From the NCBI GenBank assembly GCA_037389465.1, contig JAZARR010000078.1:5330501-5394500 (forward strand): a stretch of DNA of 64,000 bases, given 5' to 3'. The position numbers and the translations under genes are program-made. This document shows positions 51,208-63,766 of the stretch, in pieces. The notes beneath the pieces are model-generated. The model did not search any database. It was given only the letters and a program-made list of their open reading frames with translations, and was not told the origin of the DNA. The DNA comes from Baylisascaris procyonis (Eukaryota; Nematoda; Chromadorea; Rhabditida; Ascarididae). Each line of letters begins with the position of its first letter. The stretch's first letter is position 1.

Positions 51208-54200
51208 CTGCAATGGATATTTTAAGGGACATTACTCTGTACGCGAATCGTATCAGTTCCGATGGGTACGATGCGAATGAGGATTCATATTCAAAAAATC
51301 GCATTCAAGTATTTCGTCTTTGATGCAAATAAAATGCGCATTCGTCTCAGGAGAGAGTGGAGAGAAAAATGTAGATACGGGAAATAAAACAGCATTTTCT
51401 TAAGAATGGAAGTGCGAAAACATTGCTACAGCTGCTGAGTATGAACAATGTGTGAGAGGCGAATGAAGCTCTCCAATTCGAAATCATGAGAGTAACGCCG
51501 ATGTGCTCATCGGATCACCTCCCTCAGAGACTTGCATAATTAACATTTGGAAGATCAATGCACAATGGTCTTTGAATACGAATCTTCCAGAACTATGCAG
51601 GTATGATCAAGTAGCAACTAAAATAACGAGTCGATAAAACGAACCGAAATGTTGCCCAATACGCTCGATAACACTGACTTCGAAAGGATTCGAGACAAAA
51701 TTGATCGCAATGCCTGCTTTGCCGAATCGACCCGTACGTCCGATTCTATGCAAGTACGTCTCGTAGTCTGGCTGGGGCGTTTCGCTAAACGTCAACGGCG
51801 GGTCATAGTTGATGACGACTGTCACCTGTGAGACGTCGATCCCTGGAAAAAAGCAAAATATATCAAAACGAAATTCTCGCAGAGCTAAACAGCTCCTGAA
51901 TTACTGCACTTCTGATTACATACTACGCAGATGCTGTTGCTGGGCGCTAACAGTGGCAAAAACATCTTGAGAGGAACTCATTCAACATGCATTTAGAGGT
52001 GAAGATAAAATCCTTGAAGATGCTCCTATCTTAAAACTTTAAAGCTTACGCAATAGTTTTCATATTAGATCATTACACAGAAAATTTTTGTTCACTGGCT
52101 ATTATTCTAGCCCTAAGCAGAATACCGACGAAAAGAACCGGTTTCCATTAGAAGCATGAATAACAGCCAACGAGTGAAAGCGTTTATGCATGCTAGTGTG
52201 ATATGAGAAACGTTCTGTAGACTTGGAAGCACCAAAACGGCAGCATCTGTAAAAGTTTTGTTCCTATAACCAAAATATCTGTTCAAATCGTTTTCTTGGA
52301 GAAGTTTCTTGCTAATAATGGCTGCAGCCTTAAAATAAAATATAAAGAAATGTTCGCTGCAATTAGTTCAGGAATGTAATAACACTCTCGGCGGGAAACA
52401 CGGATTAAAAAGCGGGCTAATCACATAATCAGATCGTCACAGATGTTGCCTTCACACATCACACAACGGTAAACAATGGTCCGTTGCTGACTCACTATTC
52501 ACTAGAGTCGCTTTTATTTAATGAACTTGTTTCATCACATCCCCATAAGATATTCAGTTAAAAACGAGGAAAGTCACCAGCAAAATCGCAACTAGATTTA
52601 CCTAACCAGGAAATAATAAAATGCAAGTAAACAGTTTCGGTTTCCAGAGCGGAATACGGCTTTCATAAGAACGCCGCATTCATCTCTAATTAACATTTTC
52701 CTCCAAGAAACCTCAGGACCACAAACTTCCCCAGGGAAGATGTTGTGGGTTGAAAAGCTTTACTGAATGTAAAATACTAACCTCTAGCGCAAACGTTAGT
52801 GGTCACAAGTACTTTGTAGATACCCTCCTTAAAGCACTGGATGACTCTCGCACGCTCCTCGATTGGGAGCTCACCATGCAACAGAGTGACTACATGACCA
52901 CGTGCACTCATCCTTGCCGCAAGCCATTCCGCTGACTTACGCGTCTAAAATTTGCACATCATCCCCTTCATTGGTTATTTCTTAGTTAATACCTCTATAA
53001 ATAAACACAAATTGAGACAGGAAACAAAGCTCACTAATGAGTCCTTCTAAATTTCGGAACTTCCGTTTCCTAATTAAGGAATGGAGAGTTAGAAATAAGT
53101 TCATTCTCGATGCTGGAGCGAAGAGAGAAACTGAATCTGAAGCCGACACTTAATCCCCTACGGATGCGCTATTAGACTGAAAAAAAGCGAATGAAACCGA
53201 AAGCGTTACTGCCGCCCACGCAATTTGCTTAGGCAACGGAAACGTTCTTCCCCAATCCACACCAACAATTTCTTTCCAGTGGTATGATGGAAATACAGTT
53301 TGCACGCCTAACCGATCCATTAATAAACCCAACTCGCATTCCTCATTCGTCTATAAGCTATTATTATTCCACTTCAAGATCAATTCTCCGGACCAATTAC
53401 TGCTAAACGGTGCGACAAGATTCTTCCTTGAGGACAACTTTTCCAGACGGGGGAGAATTTGAAAGTAAAAGTGCTCTGTATTAAAAACGTTTCTGGGAAG
53501 AATGCGGAGCAGTTGCAAAAGCAATTCTAACGATGAGTACGATATATGAAAACAACGCTGCTACGTCCAAAAGCAAAATAAAGTAACTTAAAAAGGATTC
53601 GGCTGTGTACCGGTCAAGTAGGAAACATGGGCTTCATTTTAAGTAATAATAAGTTCTAAATGCGTTTTACGCGTTTAGAACATGCAAAGAAAAGCTATTT
53701 CAGGCACTATTTATGTGCAGTTTATACAACATGCTTTAAAGCAAAATCCCGCATATCTGTTTCGTAACTTCGCGCCAGGAATTCGATCGTCTATCATGGT
53801 TTTGATTGCAGTGACACTACAACACCTGAATTATACGGATTTTTCACGGCTGAAAAGAATGAATAAGAATAAAAAATTAAACAACCTTAACCATTCTCAG
53901 CAACACGTGCCTACTTCCTTGTTTCGCTTAAAATTCCTTTCGAAATGCACTTCAATGAAAACAAATTTCACTGACTGCCAAGATATATTAGCATTATGAA
54001 AGAAGACAGATGATAAGAAATGATACCAAAAAGAAAAAAAAACGCAAAAATAGTTCACAGAGTTAACTCACATAGCAAAAAATGATCGCTGATGCAATCG
54101 TAAGACCGCCGTAAAGATTGATCACCGCCTCGTATTTCTCTTCACGGTTCGCACACTTCACATAGTATTGCTTGATATTCGAGAGAGTCTGCTCCTCACG

Positions 54201-57200
54201 CCGCACTCTGTAAATGATCGTCTCTTAAAAGCACTACATCAAGAAAGTGATTCACCATGCACCACAGCTTAAACTTAGAGATGTTATCTGCCATCAGTTC
54301 AAGTGCTTCGGCATATTGTACACAGCCTCCACCCCTTTCTCTCTTAACACCAATATCCGGATTTGCAAACATATAATTTGAATGTATCACATGAAAAGCA
54401 TTCCGAACCTAGCCTAGACAGAGAAGTGAGTCACTACCTGCGCAAGACATAACTATGTTTGGCTCTTAAAACAGTTCTCGCCGTTTGCAGCAAACTGCCT
54501 CTACGTTGAAAAATGATTCTAAGCAACAGATCTATTACCTTCAATATGTTTGACTTCAAGTGATAGATGAGCTCAACCCTCAGACCCCACACCCCACCAT
54601 TTTCTCTGGCCTCCTCCTTTAGATTTCCAAGCTCGGTCTCTAGCCTCAGTCATCGGTAAAAATTTCTCGCTTTTCGACTTTTTCTCCTTGTCTCTTCGCC
54701 ATAATACTTTTCCCGTCAGGGTGTTACCTACCTTGCTGACAATATTTTTTTCTATCCAGACTTTATGTCAGCTCCAAATAAGATAGGACTCATGACCATC
54801 ATTCCAAGTCGAGTATAGTTGAAGAAGGCAACCTCATCTACACATGAAAAGTTCAAGGACTCAATATAGATTTTTTGATCATCTCTGTTTTGCTTGCATT
54901 TAGCAAATCTGCTCCTTAAATGGCATATAAACTCTTAACTCGGTCCTCACCAGTCATAAGTCGCTTTGCTAAATAGATGAGCAAGAACGGTGTTCAAATC
55001 ATTGACAACACCTGTGCATGGGCCTACAGTCCGTTCGTTTCTCAGTCTTTTATATGGTAAAACAGATTCACAATGCGCATCACTACTGATCATAGGAAAC
55101 CGCTTCCTCGCACCAATCGGCAATAAAACTGACATTTCAGCAACCCATAACGATCCACGCAACAGCATCACGTTATATTAGAGAAAAACTGCACGAGAAA
55201 AAAGAAGAGCGGGACAATGAAGGACGCACGGAAATATGATGAAATTGAAGAGAAAAGCATAAAAATGGCCAATGAAATACAAAGACGACAAGAAGTGAAA
55301 TGCATAAAGGTGCGCTTCCGGTGCCGCAAACCCTTAATCAATGGACGAACATTATAGAACACCATCATCAAGCAAATACACCAATCCCCACACGACGAAC
55401 ACATCCCTAATGATAGCGTTTGCGAATCTATTCGCCCATCGAACTACCAATTTTCGAACAAAAAACGTTTATTCATCGAGGGAGAATTCCCACTGATACA
55501 TACACGAATAGAAATCCGCCATATTTTGTAGCAAACCCTTACAATTAGGCGAGTTTTTATTGTGTGGATAAAAGTTATAAGCGATAACGAGTGGAAAGCA
55601 ACATGGAAAAGAAGAAACGATATAGCAAATACAAATTCCGAATACAACTTACTAACAAAATACTGCAGTAAGTCTACATAAAATCACTGAAATCCTAAAT
55701 CCCCTCATAACGCAAACGAAAAAATTGGAGCATGGCAATTTCAAGAAAAATACTAAATGAAGGTATTATTACAATGCGTTACCTGAAAATATAACCACTG
55801 TTTGGAAAATTCAGAGTTTGAAGGAAGATAGCCAATCGGCAAAAACCGGAAATCAAAGAAACCCGATATCAGCAGTATTCAACCACCATAGCATTCGTTT
55901 ATAAGCTCCCCAACTGTCGACGTTATGGAAAGGTGCCAACTCGCTTTTACTCTGCACATGTTAGCATATTGAATACGAATACATTCGTTTCGATAAAGTG
56001 CAGATGGAATCACATATGCAAGTGTCGTTTACATTTGAATTTACTCCAATCACAAAATTCATAGAGATGTGCTGCGTGTTAAATCGGAGGTCAAGAATTG
56101 AGGAAGTATGGCCCTAATTGCGCAGATCCGTTTGCCAAACGAACACCATGTTGCGTCATAATCGATTCTGGCCGCTAAGTCCTCTCTCACATTTTAGCTA
56201 ATGCGTGCATTATCACAGCTGCTCGCTTGACATACGATACCTAGTGCAATCTTCGAATACACCACAAATCCATAAAGACAAATACATTTCTCCAATGGCA
56301 TTAAGGAAAAATGCGTCTTGCCATGTTTACCTTGACAACAAATAGCCTCAGCTTTGTTTTTTAACGGGTACTGATCATACAACACATGGACTTCACCCAC
56401 GCTCAATCCCGGCAGGGAGTTTCCTCATTATGTTTATCCACAGAATCGACTTGACGAGAAAGGGACTTTTCAACATAAGCAAACGACCAATAAAGTAAGG
56501 TAACAGAAAAGAAACGGGGAGGGTTATAACACCTTTACAATCTGTGTTAGCTTACCACATGATACAAGCTACTGGTATTTAGAACACTTCAACGCCTCAC
56601 TTATCGGAACATCCCCCTATTACAGCGTCCCCTTTCACTCAGATAGACTGATAATTTTACAAGAAGAAATTAGTGAGAATAAAGACTAACGTAATAACTA
56701 CAGCCTCCTTGATGATCGACTCTGCAAACGCGATCACGGCATCGTCGTAAGTGGCCGAGAAAAGAAGGCTTTGGTACTTGGCACCCGATCGTTCCAATTC
56801 GCTGTAAATTAAGACACTCAACATTCATAAAATTGGGCCTAATGAGAGGAATTAATAAACACTCAGTTCGAATTCTTAACTTTGTGGCAAATTAAAAAAA
56901 GGCTTATCGAGCAGCCTGTGTACGAGTGCTTGTCTGGCAGTTCCACGCTGCGAATTGCAAAAACGACGGCGACAAAATTTTTTTGGCATAATCTAAACGG
57001 TAAAATAATTGCCTAAACCTTATTTCACCCAATGCGATCATTTTCTGCATGGAATGTAAACGTTGAAATTTTGCCGTACGACCGGCCAGAAACCATTCTA
57101 AACCATTCTAAAACGATTTTTTGAATGAGTATTCGTTTAACCAATCCGTTGCTTTCATAGCAAACGCGTTATTAAATGTTCTGTTATCATTTCTACGTAA

Positions 57201-60200
57201 CTGGCCAGCCCTCCTATCTGACGAAGTGAAGTTTCAATGCACACAGCCTATCAGTCTCCCTGGCGCGCCCTTCCACCTGACTACTCGAATTACCATGTTA
57301 AACACGATTATGGCAAGCGATCAAATAAAGATAAAATGGTTACTACCTCATGCTGATCACTTCTGTCAACTATCTTTCCAATACCCACATACCCTTCCTA
57401 ACTTTTCTTTTTACAGAATTGGTCACGTCCATCCCTTCATCTGCTAAAATAATACAGCACTGGAAATCTAAACTGGAGAGTTCCCAAGATTTCGAATAAA
57501 CGGTATAATAATACTGAATAACCCAAACAAAATACAGAAATGTGAACGTACTTCTTTAAGCGTATACTTTGATCACGATGTCCTTGTTGTGAGATCATAA
57601 CATCGGCTTCGTCGAACACCATACAAATTATTTTCGACGCGTCGATCGCCTTCATTTTCACCACCCAATCCAACATTTTTCCCGGCGTGCCGATTACTAT
57701 TTGCTCTTCGATATTCTCCCCGCGTGATACTAAATGCGCATTTCATTGTAGTGATATCCCACAAACAGAAAAGCACAGCAATACGACAACTACGACCGAA
57801 GATCGACGCAATGCCTTCATGTTTAGTATCAGTGCCAAAACGCCTTGCAGACAAAATCCTAATGATGCCGTTTTTCATTCCCTTATCTGTGCAAAAAAGC
57901 ACTTAAAACATGTAAATTTGTTCTGGCCGATCATGAACAATTAATTTCTGGGCTAGAAAAACAATACAGGTATATAGATGAATGCGTATTGCAATGAGGA
58001 GCTGCAGCCTCATACTGGAATGATTTTTTCATCCTCTTTTTGGGCCACTGAGTATATAAGGCGCGCAAGAGCGCTGTTGGGTGGTTGATAAGAGTGGAAG
58101 TTAACTTGAATGGCACGTGACGATGGCAGTGGGGTTCTATAAGAACCTGGAGGTATCCGAGGAGGCAGCATTTACTCACAGAAATTTGACTGATCAATCA
58201 GGTAAGAACAACATAAAGAATAACGAGGCATGATACAACACAATAAAAATACGTTGTGCTGTATAAGACGCAATTAACGAACCAACAAAACTAACTTAAT
58301 TAATTCCACCCGTTTCTATTAGTTTATTGCACATTAGCCAAACGTCACATTTTGCTTGCATATACCACTCAAAACAATGCGGTCATTACGCAAAATGGCA
58401 AGAAGACATGCCCACTGTGCAATTAGATGTGTAAAACATCAACTCGATTGCGCTCTGCCAATAGTCAGCCCAAACAACACTCAACACAATTCATCCAAAC
58501 ACGCCATTATACTTGTAATTAGAAGCCACTTTTCACATACATTCACAGTTAATCGTATTATATACCACATATGAGCGTCATCAGCGTTCATCTCAACCAA
58601 TTAAAATCCTATCGACCCCACTTTCCAAGTGGGCAAAGAAACATCAAAAATTGTACGCTCAAAGTTTAACTGACGCATTGCAAACGCTGACCTCATGTGT
58701 CGATTTGTTCGAAGATGGCAAATTAACGTGTTGATAAATTAGATGCAAACATCTCTTAGAATTTCACTCATTACACACTGTTTCTTTATTACTCGATACA
58801 TTTTCTTTTAGCAGTTTCTTGAGGAAGAAACATTCAGCACACTGCTCATCCAACAAATTCGCAATAGTTAAAACCTGCCAATAAAGTTGGGTAAAACGAA
58901 TGACGCATTCAGAGATAAGCGGCTCTTTAGCAGTGTCACCGAAACGGTCGCTCGCAGTAAACAGTTCGGCAACGATGCTATGCGATGACAGATTGACAAA
59001 TGCTCACAAGAGTACATAAGTTGTTTATGGTGTGTTGAGTTGTGTCGAAGGACAATTTAGCCATGTTGCAGTGGTCATTCAATTAATCCACATCACATCA
59101 ATCGCATTAAAGTGCAATGCCGCATCGCTTCCGAATGCTCCAACAATCGGGCACCCAACAAACAACAAGGGGGCTACTTCATCACGCAACCCATACTATC
59201 TATTCAACCGAAAGCAACAATCATTGTCCACCTTGAACACCTTCCTTTTTGGTTTCAGTAGAAACGCTCAAGTAGCAGATGGCAAATGAAGTGGATGCAG
59301 ACCGATTTAGAGAACCCTGAGATATGCGGCGTAAAAAGACTCAGAGGTTTAGACGCAACTCTCTTCACCTTTGTGCCAAATGATGATCCGTTACGGGAAA
59401 GTTTTTGACCTAAAAGAGTTTTTGCCAACACTGATGGCACATCTTTTACTGCGGTGACTCGCCCATATGTCCCTTCTCCCTATCGACGTATACCGTTGGA
59501 TAATAGAATACAAAAGCTTAAAGCTTCAAACTCAAATTCAATGACAAATTACATAAGAATAAGCAAAAACATGTGAGATAAATCTACAACTTCCTGATGA
59601 AGACTTCTAAGATATCAGAAGTAATTAACTCAAACTTTTGATGTCATGCGATTAAAAACAAAACATAACTATACAAGGATTCTAATTTTGCGTGCATAAA
59701 CTTCGCAAATGAGTACTTGAATTTGCGCTTGCAAGTGAAGTCCGAATTCGCAAGTGAAGGGTGAAAAGGAAGTAAAGAACTGATCGTGTCCATCTATGTG
59801 TACATGCAGCAAAGACTGTGGATTGTACTCAAATTCAGGCCGTCAGCTGTGTTCGGCCTGTAGGAAGTCTAAAGAAAAAAATGGATGAAAGGAAGACCTA
59901 CTACGGAGCAAGACATAGATGAAAAATGGAAGAAGAAAAATGAATACAAAAAAAACATAAAAGCCGACTTACTGCGTTCACCACGAAGCGCATAGCGGAT
60001 ACGCACGTCCGGCATATACTGGCTCATCGTAGAAACCACCTCACCAATTTGCATTGCCAGCTCATAGGTGGGTGCCAGACATAGACATTGTGGCCACTTG
60101 TTCTCTGTCACTACCCGTGACAGCATGGTCAGAACGAATGCAGCCGTTTTACCCGTTCCACTCTGCGACTGCGCGATCATATTCTGAGGACTAAAGTACA

Positions 60201-63200
60201 ACCAGCGGTCACTCACAACGACAACCTCATAACAAATTAGGCACCTGGCTCTCCACCTTATTGCCTTCGGAGGAAGACAAAACGAAAACTATCGCAAGAA
60301 TAGTAGAAAACCTCACGAATGAAGTGATGCTATTTTAAGTAAAACATTTGATGGAGAAAAATGTTGGGGGAAGAAATAAAATAATTCATTAAATCATTAC
60401 AAAGTCCTAAATCTAAACAGCACGCTTGAAAAGAGTTTCATGGTGAGAATAACAAACAAAACAAACCACACAGTAATGGGGTGCTATTGATACGCGCCAA
60501 CAGCAAAGCAAATGCCACTCACCTCATTCTTACCAAAAGGTGTGATGACGGACCAAACCGAAAAATGGTGATGAAGTGCCATCAAATATTTTCTTTTTGC
60601 AAAGGTGAAAGCTCAAAATGCTTTCAAAAAAGTGCAGCTTTGTGGATGAAGCTTCGTTATATTTGATCTTCGTAGAACTAGATTTGCAAGAAAAAAGAAA
60701 CGTGAGAAAAGTTTGCATACATAATCAAAATCGTTGGAAAGGGAGGAGCTATGCACCTCAGTTAGCGAACTTTGACACTCTGGCTAACAACGAACTCTCC
60801 ACGCGTTTATAAAAGTGCTGGCAACCTATGTTTCCCGAAAAACTTACGGTTCAATAAGTAACAGTGGCAAAGCGGCCTCCTGAATTTTCGACGGCATGAG
60901 AAAACCCATTACCCGAAGCGCCTTCAACAACTCCTCTTTCCTGCAACATAAAATTTACATTCGGCATAAGCGCGATGTTCAGCAATGAAAACACATTTTA
61001 TCAGAGCAATGATAATAAGTGCTATCAAAGTTATTCAAGCTTATTTAGGGGATCACATAGTCACTGCCGCAAACAGCAATTGCCTTGAGTGACATTATTT
61101 TTGGTACGCATTGAATATGTTTGATGCATTATGATGCCACATCCATACTTTTTTTTTTAAACTGATGCCGACACGGTGAACTCGAACTAAGAAATCCGCA
61201 ACAGTTGCTGTATTGTCAGCATTTTACACGATTTTAATACATCAAAAACCAAAAGTAACTATTGCACGAACGGCGTGAAGGGTAATAGGGGATGCGAACA
61301 TGAAAAGTGGAGGTCTTTTGTGTGAGGTGCAGATATCAACTAGAGGAAATCTTCCCCGCATTTGTGGCTCATAATGACAGAGAAATTCCACGACTAAAAC
61401 AGAAACTGCTAATGAAATACTTTTACCACTTCTTCTTGCACGAATAATCGTTCAGAATCGTCAGGTTACCGAGAGATTTCATTAAAGATTTGCTCGCTTT
61501 TTAATCGCGGTATTTGAAACATCGGAAAATCTGAACGTTTTGCTGTTTCTACCAGCTAAAGATAGGTGCCCAAGAACATTCAAAATGCCTGGTAAGCTAC
61601 GACAAACGAATATTTTTCAAACTTCGGAACACGAAAAAATTCTAAGTGATATACACTTCGGTCTTCCCTACTCCCCTCCTCACGTTATTTACATGTTTCA
61701 AAGCTGTTGAAGAGCCGCTAAATTTTGAAGACACGTCGTAGAAGTTGCTGATTCCGAAAACGACAGTTTTTGAGCCGAAGTTCTCAACTCACCTTCCACC
61801 AGTCTGAGATGGTACGGAGCTAAAACTTCCGATTTTCAAGAAAAATAGGGTCGACAAGCAACTAAAATGCATCAACTGTGATGACGATTCCCTCTGATAG
61901 GGCGCACTCACTTATGGAGGAAGCAGTAATACTTAACAACAATTCATCTCAATAGCCACGGACAAGATAAGCGACAACATATTGTCAACAGCAAGCAAAT
62001 TGCGCAACAAGCGGTCTTCGGTAGATATAGTGTCAATTAACTCTTCCCCTGCGTTTTCCGGAAACTGCGAGTGCTGTTGCAATCCTCGAAAATATTCAAG
62101 ATCCAAGCAACCCTTAGCCCCTGCGTTATGAATACCTATGTATTTTAACATCCACCATTTCAAAATATCAAAGCCGGAATTCAAATGTTTCCCATTTTTT
62201 GGGCAAGCAAAATAGAAAGAGTAGAAAGGCTGAAAAGGTTCCCATTCCTTTTCCGGTTTTCATTAAAAAAACTGCTTCGGGGTGAAAAATTTTCACATAT
62301 GCAAACTGTCCAATCGGCAGATGGAAAGATTTTAGGATTGTTTGGATTGGAGTATAAGCACCTTGAGGTACCCTGCACGTGGCGCATCTTTACGCTCTTC
62401 ATCTTCTTGCCACTCTCAATGTGACACTGCAATGGCATTTAGCATAAGCGCAATATCTTAAACGTACAGTCTGAGACTCTCGAAGGTATTTGCCGAATAT
62501 AATGGCGAACTCGGATCTGACTGCAACTGAGAGATCTGCACACTGCCTTGCTGAAGATTCTCCAACTTCTTGTGAATGATTTTATTCAGTAGCGATATTT
62601 CCTCGCTTGGCATCGCTGCAAATCAATCAATAGATACGCACGCGGAATCCCATACACGTGTGGAATTTATTTATTTGCATGAGCCGGTTCAACAAAAATA
62701 TTTGCATCCGTCCTTCTTTCTCCACCTTCGTGAGTGCACTCTAAAAATCTACTCATAATAGTATCAAGTTTTATAGGTGAATAAGCGATCAAAAAGTAGA
62801 AGAAAGTTTTCCTTGATGATTCCTAGACAACAAAGCTCCACCACAATTTCACGAATCTGAACGACGGCGGAGGGGATCCTGCTCTTTTGGTTGTGGACTT
62901 CGTAAAGCTCTACTGTTTGGTCACACTAGTCAATGACCGAAAGCATTCAAGACACGTTCAACGCGCACTACGCCTCAGATATATGCAGTGAAGCCTTCCG
63001 GGAACATTCTTCATTTGACTTGAAGGTATCCCCCTAGAAAAGCACCCGTTATTTCCAATATAGTTAAAAATTTTTGTCATTCACCGACTGCGACTAAAGA
63101 ACGCAAGTCTTGAGCTGCTAGAATTGCTGAAGGAAAAGAAAAAATAACCAGAACGAATGTGGTATGATTGTCAGCCATAACCCCCCGATTTCTGATGAGG

Positions 63201-63766
63201 CTCATGCGATTGCTGAGACGTCATCAGTAAGAAACAGACAAAGCAAAAGAGATGGAATCACCGGGGACACAAACCGTGGTCTCTTGCTGCGCGCCTGCAC
63301 ATTTGACAGCCATTATAAGCGCCATTGCCCAAAAAGGTGAAACGTTGTGCTTCTATTTTCTACCACTCCCCTCGCTTTTCGCTTCTAATCCTCCCCTTAC
63401 AGTAATGATGTCTTAATAAAAAAGCTGTTCAAGAACTCACGAAAACACGATCAAACAATCTCTCCGTAGCTTATTATCACTGAGAAACTCTTCAGTGAAT
63501 GCGAATCGACGATAGCGCAAGACCTACTTAGAACCCTTTAAGCTGAATTAGCAAATTGGAAACTCATCGCGTCATGACGGCAGCAACAAAGATGAGTAAC
63601 CCAACATTACTGTTAGCCTTTCCAACGCTCACAAGGCCCCCTTGAAATTTTTACCGTTGAATGAACAACAGATATAAGACTCACGCAGGTCGGGCTCCCC
63701 GTCACAGCTCCACAACAATCTTTCCCCACCAGATTCCTGTGAAATGCGACGTGTCGATGGCGCCAT
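51137..63766 (-). CDS. ddx-19: DEAD-box ATP-dependent RNA helicase DDX19/Dbp5 (mRNA export)
   Basis: DDX19/Dbp5 sits at the cytoplasmic side of the nuclear pore and uses ATP to strip export proteins from mRNA, with Gle1 and inositol hexakisphosphate as activators in known species. Coding order, all complement: 63685..63766, 62468..62615, 60848..60940, 59973..60190, 57552..57729, 56691..56801, 54072..54207, 52782..52944, 51645..51842, 51137..51207. Phases agree throughout and give 465 residues; vertebrate DDX19 is about 480. Motifs: GFLMPSKIQ (Q motif, exon 3), SQSGTGKT at 116-123 (I), PTYELA at 148-153 (Ia), GTPG at 194-197 (Ib), DEAD at 220-223 (II), SAT at 255-257 (III), [10 protein letters not shown] at 370-379 (V), [10 protein letters not shown] at 408-417 (VI). 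The SPLYS and RGE...EQIVIGTPG contexts are specific to DDX19, not eIF4A. Introns total 11.2 kb. Only exon 1 is tentative. Confidence 0.96.
51208..52781 (-). other. DDX19 introns 9 (437 bp) and 8 (939 bp), around exon 9
   Basis: Introns at 51208..51644 and 51843..52781 show no repeats or open frames of note. The 51108..51323 plus-strand frame is the shadow of exon 10. Confidence 0.7.
51645..51842 (-). CDS. ddx-19: DDX19/Dbp5 exon 9 (motif VI)
   Basis: Encodes residues 378-442: [52 protein letters not shown] contains the arginine finger. The loop between NYD and ETYL is about two residues longer than in vertebrates. The donor GTTCGT is weak but is the only one that restores the C-terminus. Confidence 0.96.
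52782..52944 (-). CDS. ddx-19: DDX19/Dbp5 exon 8 (motif V)
   Basis: Encodes residues 323-376: [40 protein letters not shown]. The family usually has LSG where this has LHG. ARGID is split by the following intron. Acceptor AATTTTAG, donor GTTAGT. Confidence 0.97.
52945..56690 (-). other. DDX19 introns 7 (1127 bp) and 6 (2483 bp), around exon 7
   Basis: Introns at 52945..54071 and 54208..56690. Open frames of up to 105 codons (53682..53999, plus strand) are lysine/asparagine-rich and look like chance. No nested gene or RNA was seen. Confidence 0.7.
54072..54207 (-). CDS. ddx-19: DDX19/Dbp5 exon 7 (start of second RecA domain)
   Basis: Encodes residues 278-322: [16 protein letters not shown], then [17 protein letters not shown]. 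The IKQYYV and IIFC (motif IV) stretches match the family. Acceptor CATTTACAG, donor GTGAGT, ends in phase 0. Confidence 0.97.
56691..56801 (-). CDS. ddx-19: DDX19/Dbp5 exon 6 (motif III, SAT)
   Basis: Encodes residues 241-276: [22 protein letters not shown] links hydrolysis and unwinding. Acceptor ATTTACAG. Among three nearby GT sites I chose GTTAGT, because it alone gives phase 2 and the conserved VVIT/V join to exon 7. Confidence 0.93.
56802..57551 (-). other. DDX19 intron 5 (750 bp)
   Basis: A plus-strand frame of 108 codons (57121..57447) lies in it, without domain or splice support. A short direct repeat (AAACCATTCT twice) occurs near 57091..57110. Confidence 0.7.
57552..57729 (-). CDS. 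ddx-19: DDX19/Dbp5 exon 5 (motifs Ib and II, DEAD box)
   Basis: Encodes residues 182-239: [14 protein letters not shown], then [24 protein letters not shown] (Walker B) couples ATP hydrolysis to RNA release. Acceptor GCATTTAG, donor GTACGT. Confidence 0.97.
57730..59972 (-). other. DDX19 intron 4 (2243 bp)
   Basis: AT-rich with no long repeats. Minor open frames on both strands (for example 59032..59289, plus strand) carry no recognisable motif. Confidence 0.7.
59973..60190 (-). CDS. ddx-19: DDX19/Dbp5 exon 4 (motifs I and Ia)
   Basis: Encodes residues 109-180, from [18 protein letters not shown] (Walker A) through CLAPTYELA to YALRGER. Acceptor TACTTTAG, donor GTAAGT. The longest exon of the gene, 218 bp. 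Confidence 0.97.
60848..60940 (-). CDS. ddx-19: DDX19/Dbp5 exon 3 (Q motif)
   Basis: Encodes residues 78-107: [20 protein letters not shown] and on to LPLLLIE. The Q motif (aromatic Phe upstream, then PSKIQ) binds adenine. Acceptor ATGTTGCAG, donor GTAAGT, phases 2 in and 2 out. Confidence 0.96.
62468..62615 (-). CDS. ddx-19: DDX19/Dbp5 exon 2 (N-terminal region)
   Basis: Encodes residues 29-76, including [11 protein letters not shown] and SDPSSPLYS, which match the vertebrate SLLNKLI and RDPNSPLYS stretches from memory. Acceptor GATTTGCAG, donor GTACGT. In known Dbp5 structures this region includes the autoregulatory N-terminal helix that precedes the first RecA domain. Confidence 0.93.
63685..63766 (-). 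CDS. ddx-19: DDX19/Dbp5 exon 1 (tentative start)
   Basis: ATG at 63766, 27 codons plus one base, then a consensus donor GTGAGT. Phase 1 exactly fits the two-base start of exon 2 (joined Pro28). An in-frame TGA lies upstream, and an acceptor-like TTGCAG (cag at 63776..63778) leaves a 9-nt leader, as in trans-splicing. The encoded N-terminus is not conserved in the family, so homology gives no help. The alternative start is the ATG (Met29 of this model) two bases into exon 2, itself preceded by GATTTGCAG, which would give 437 residues. Confidence 0.55.

Larger units (their letters stand above)
60191..63684 (-). other. DDX19 introns 3 (657 bp), 2 (1527 bp) and 1 (1069 bp), around exons 3 and 2
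   Basis: Introns at 60191..60847, 60941..62467 and 62616..63684. A T10 run near 61149..61158 is the only simple sequence. Open frames around 61933..62438 on both strands show no domain and no splice borders consistent with the helicase. Confidence 0.6.
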
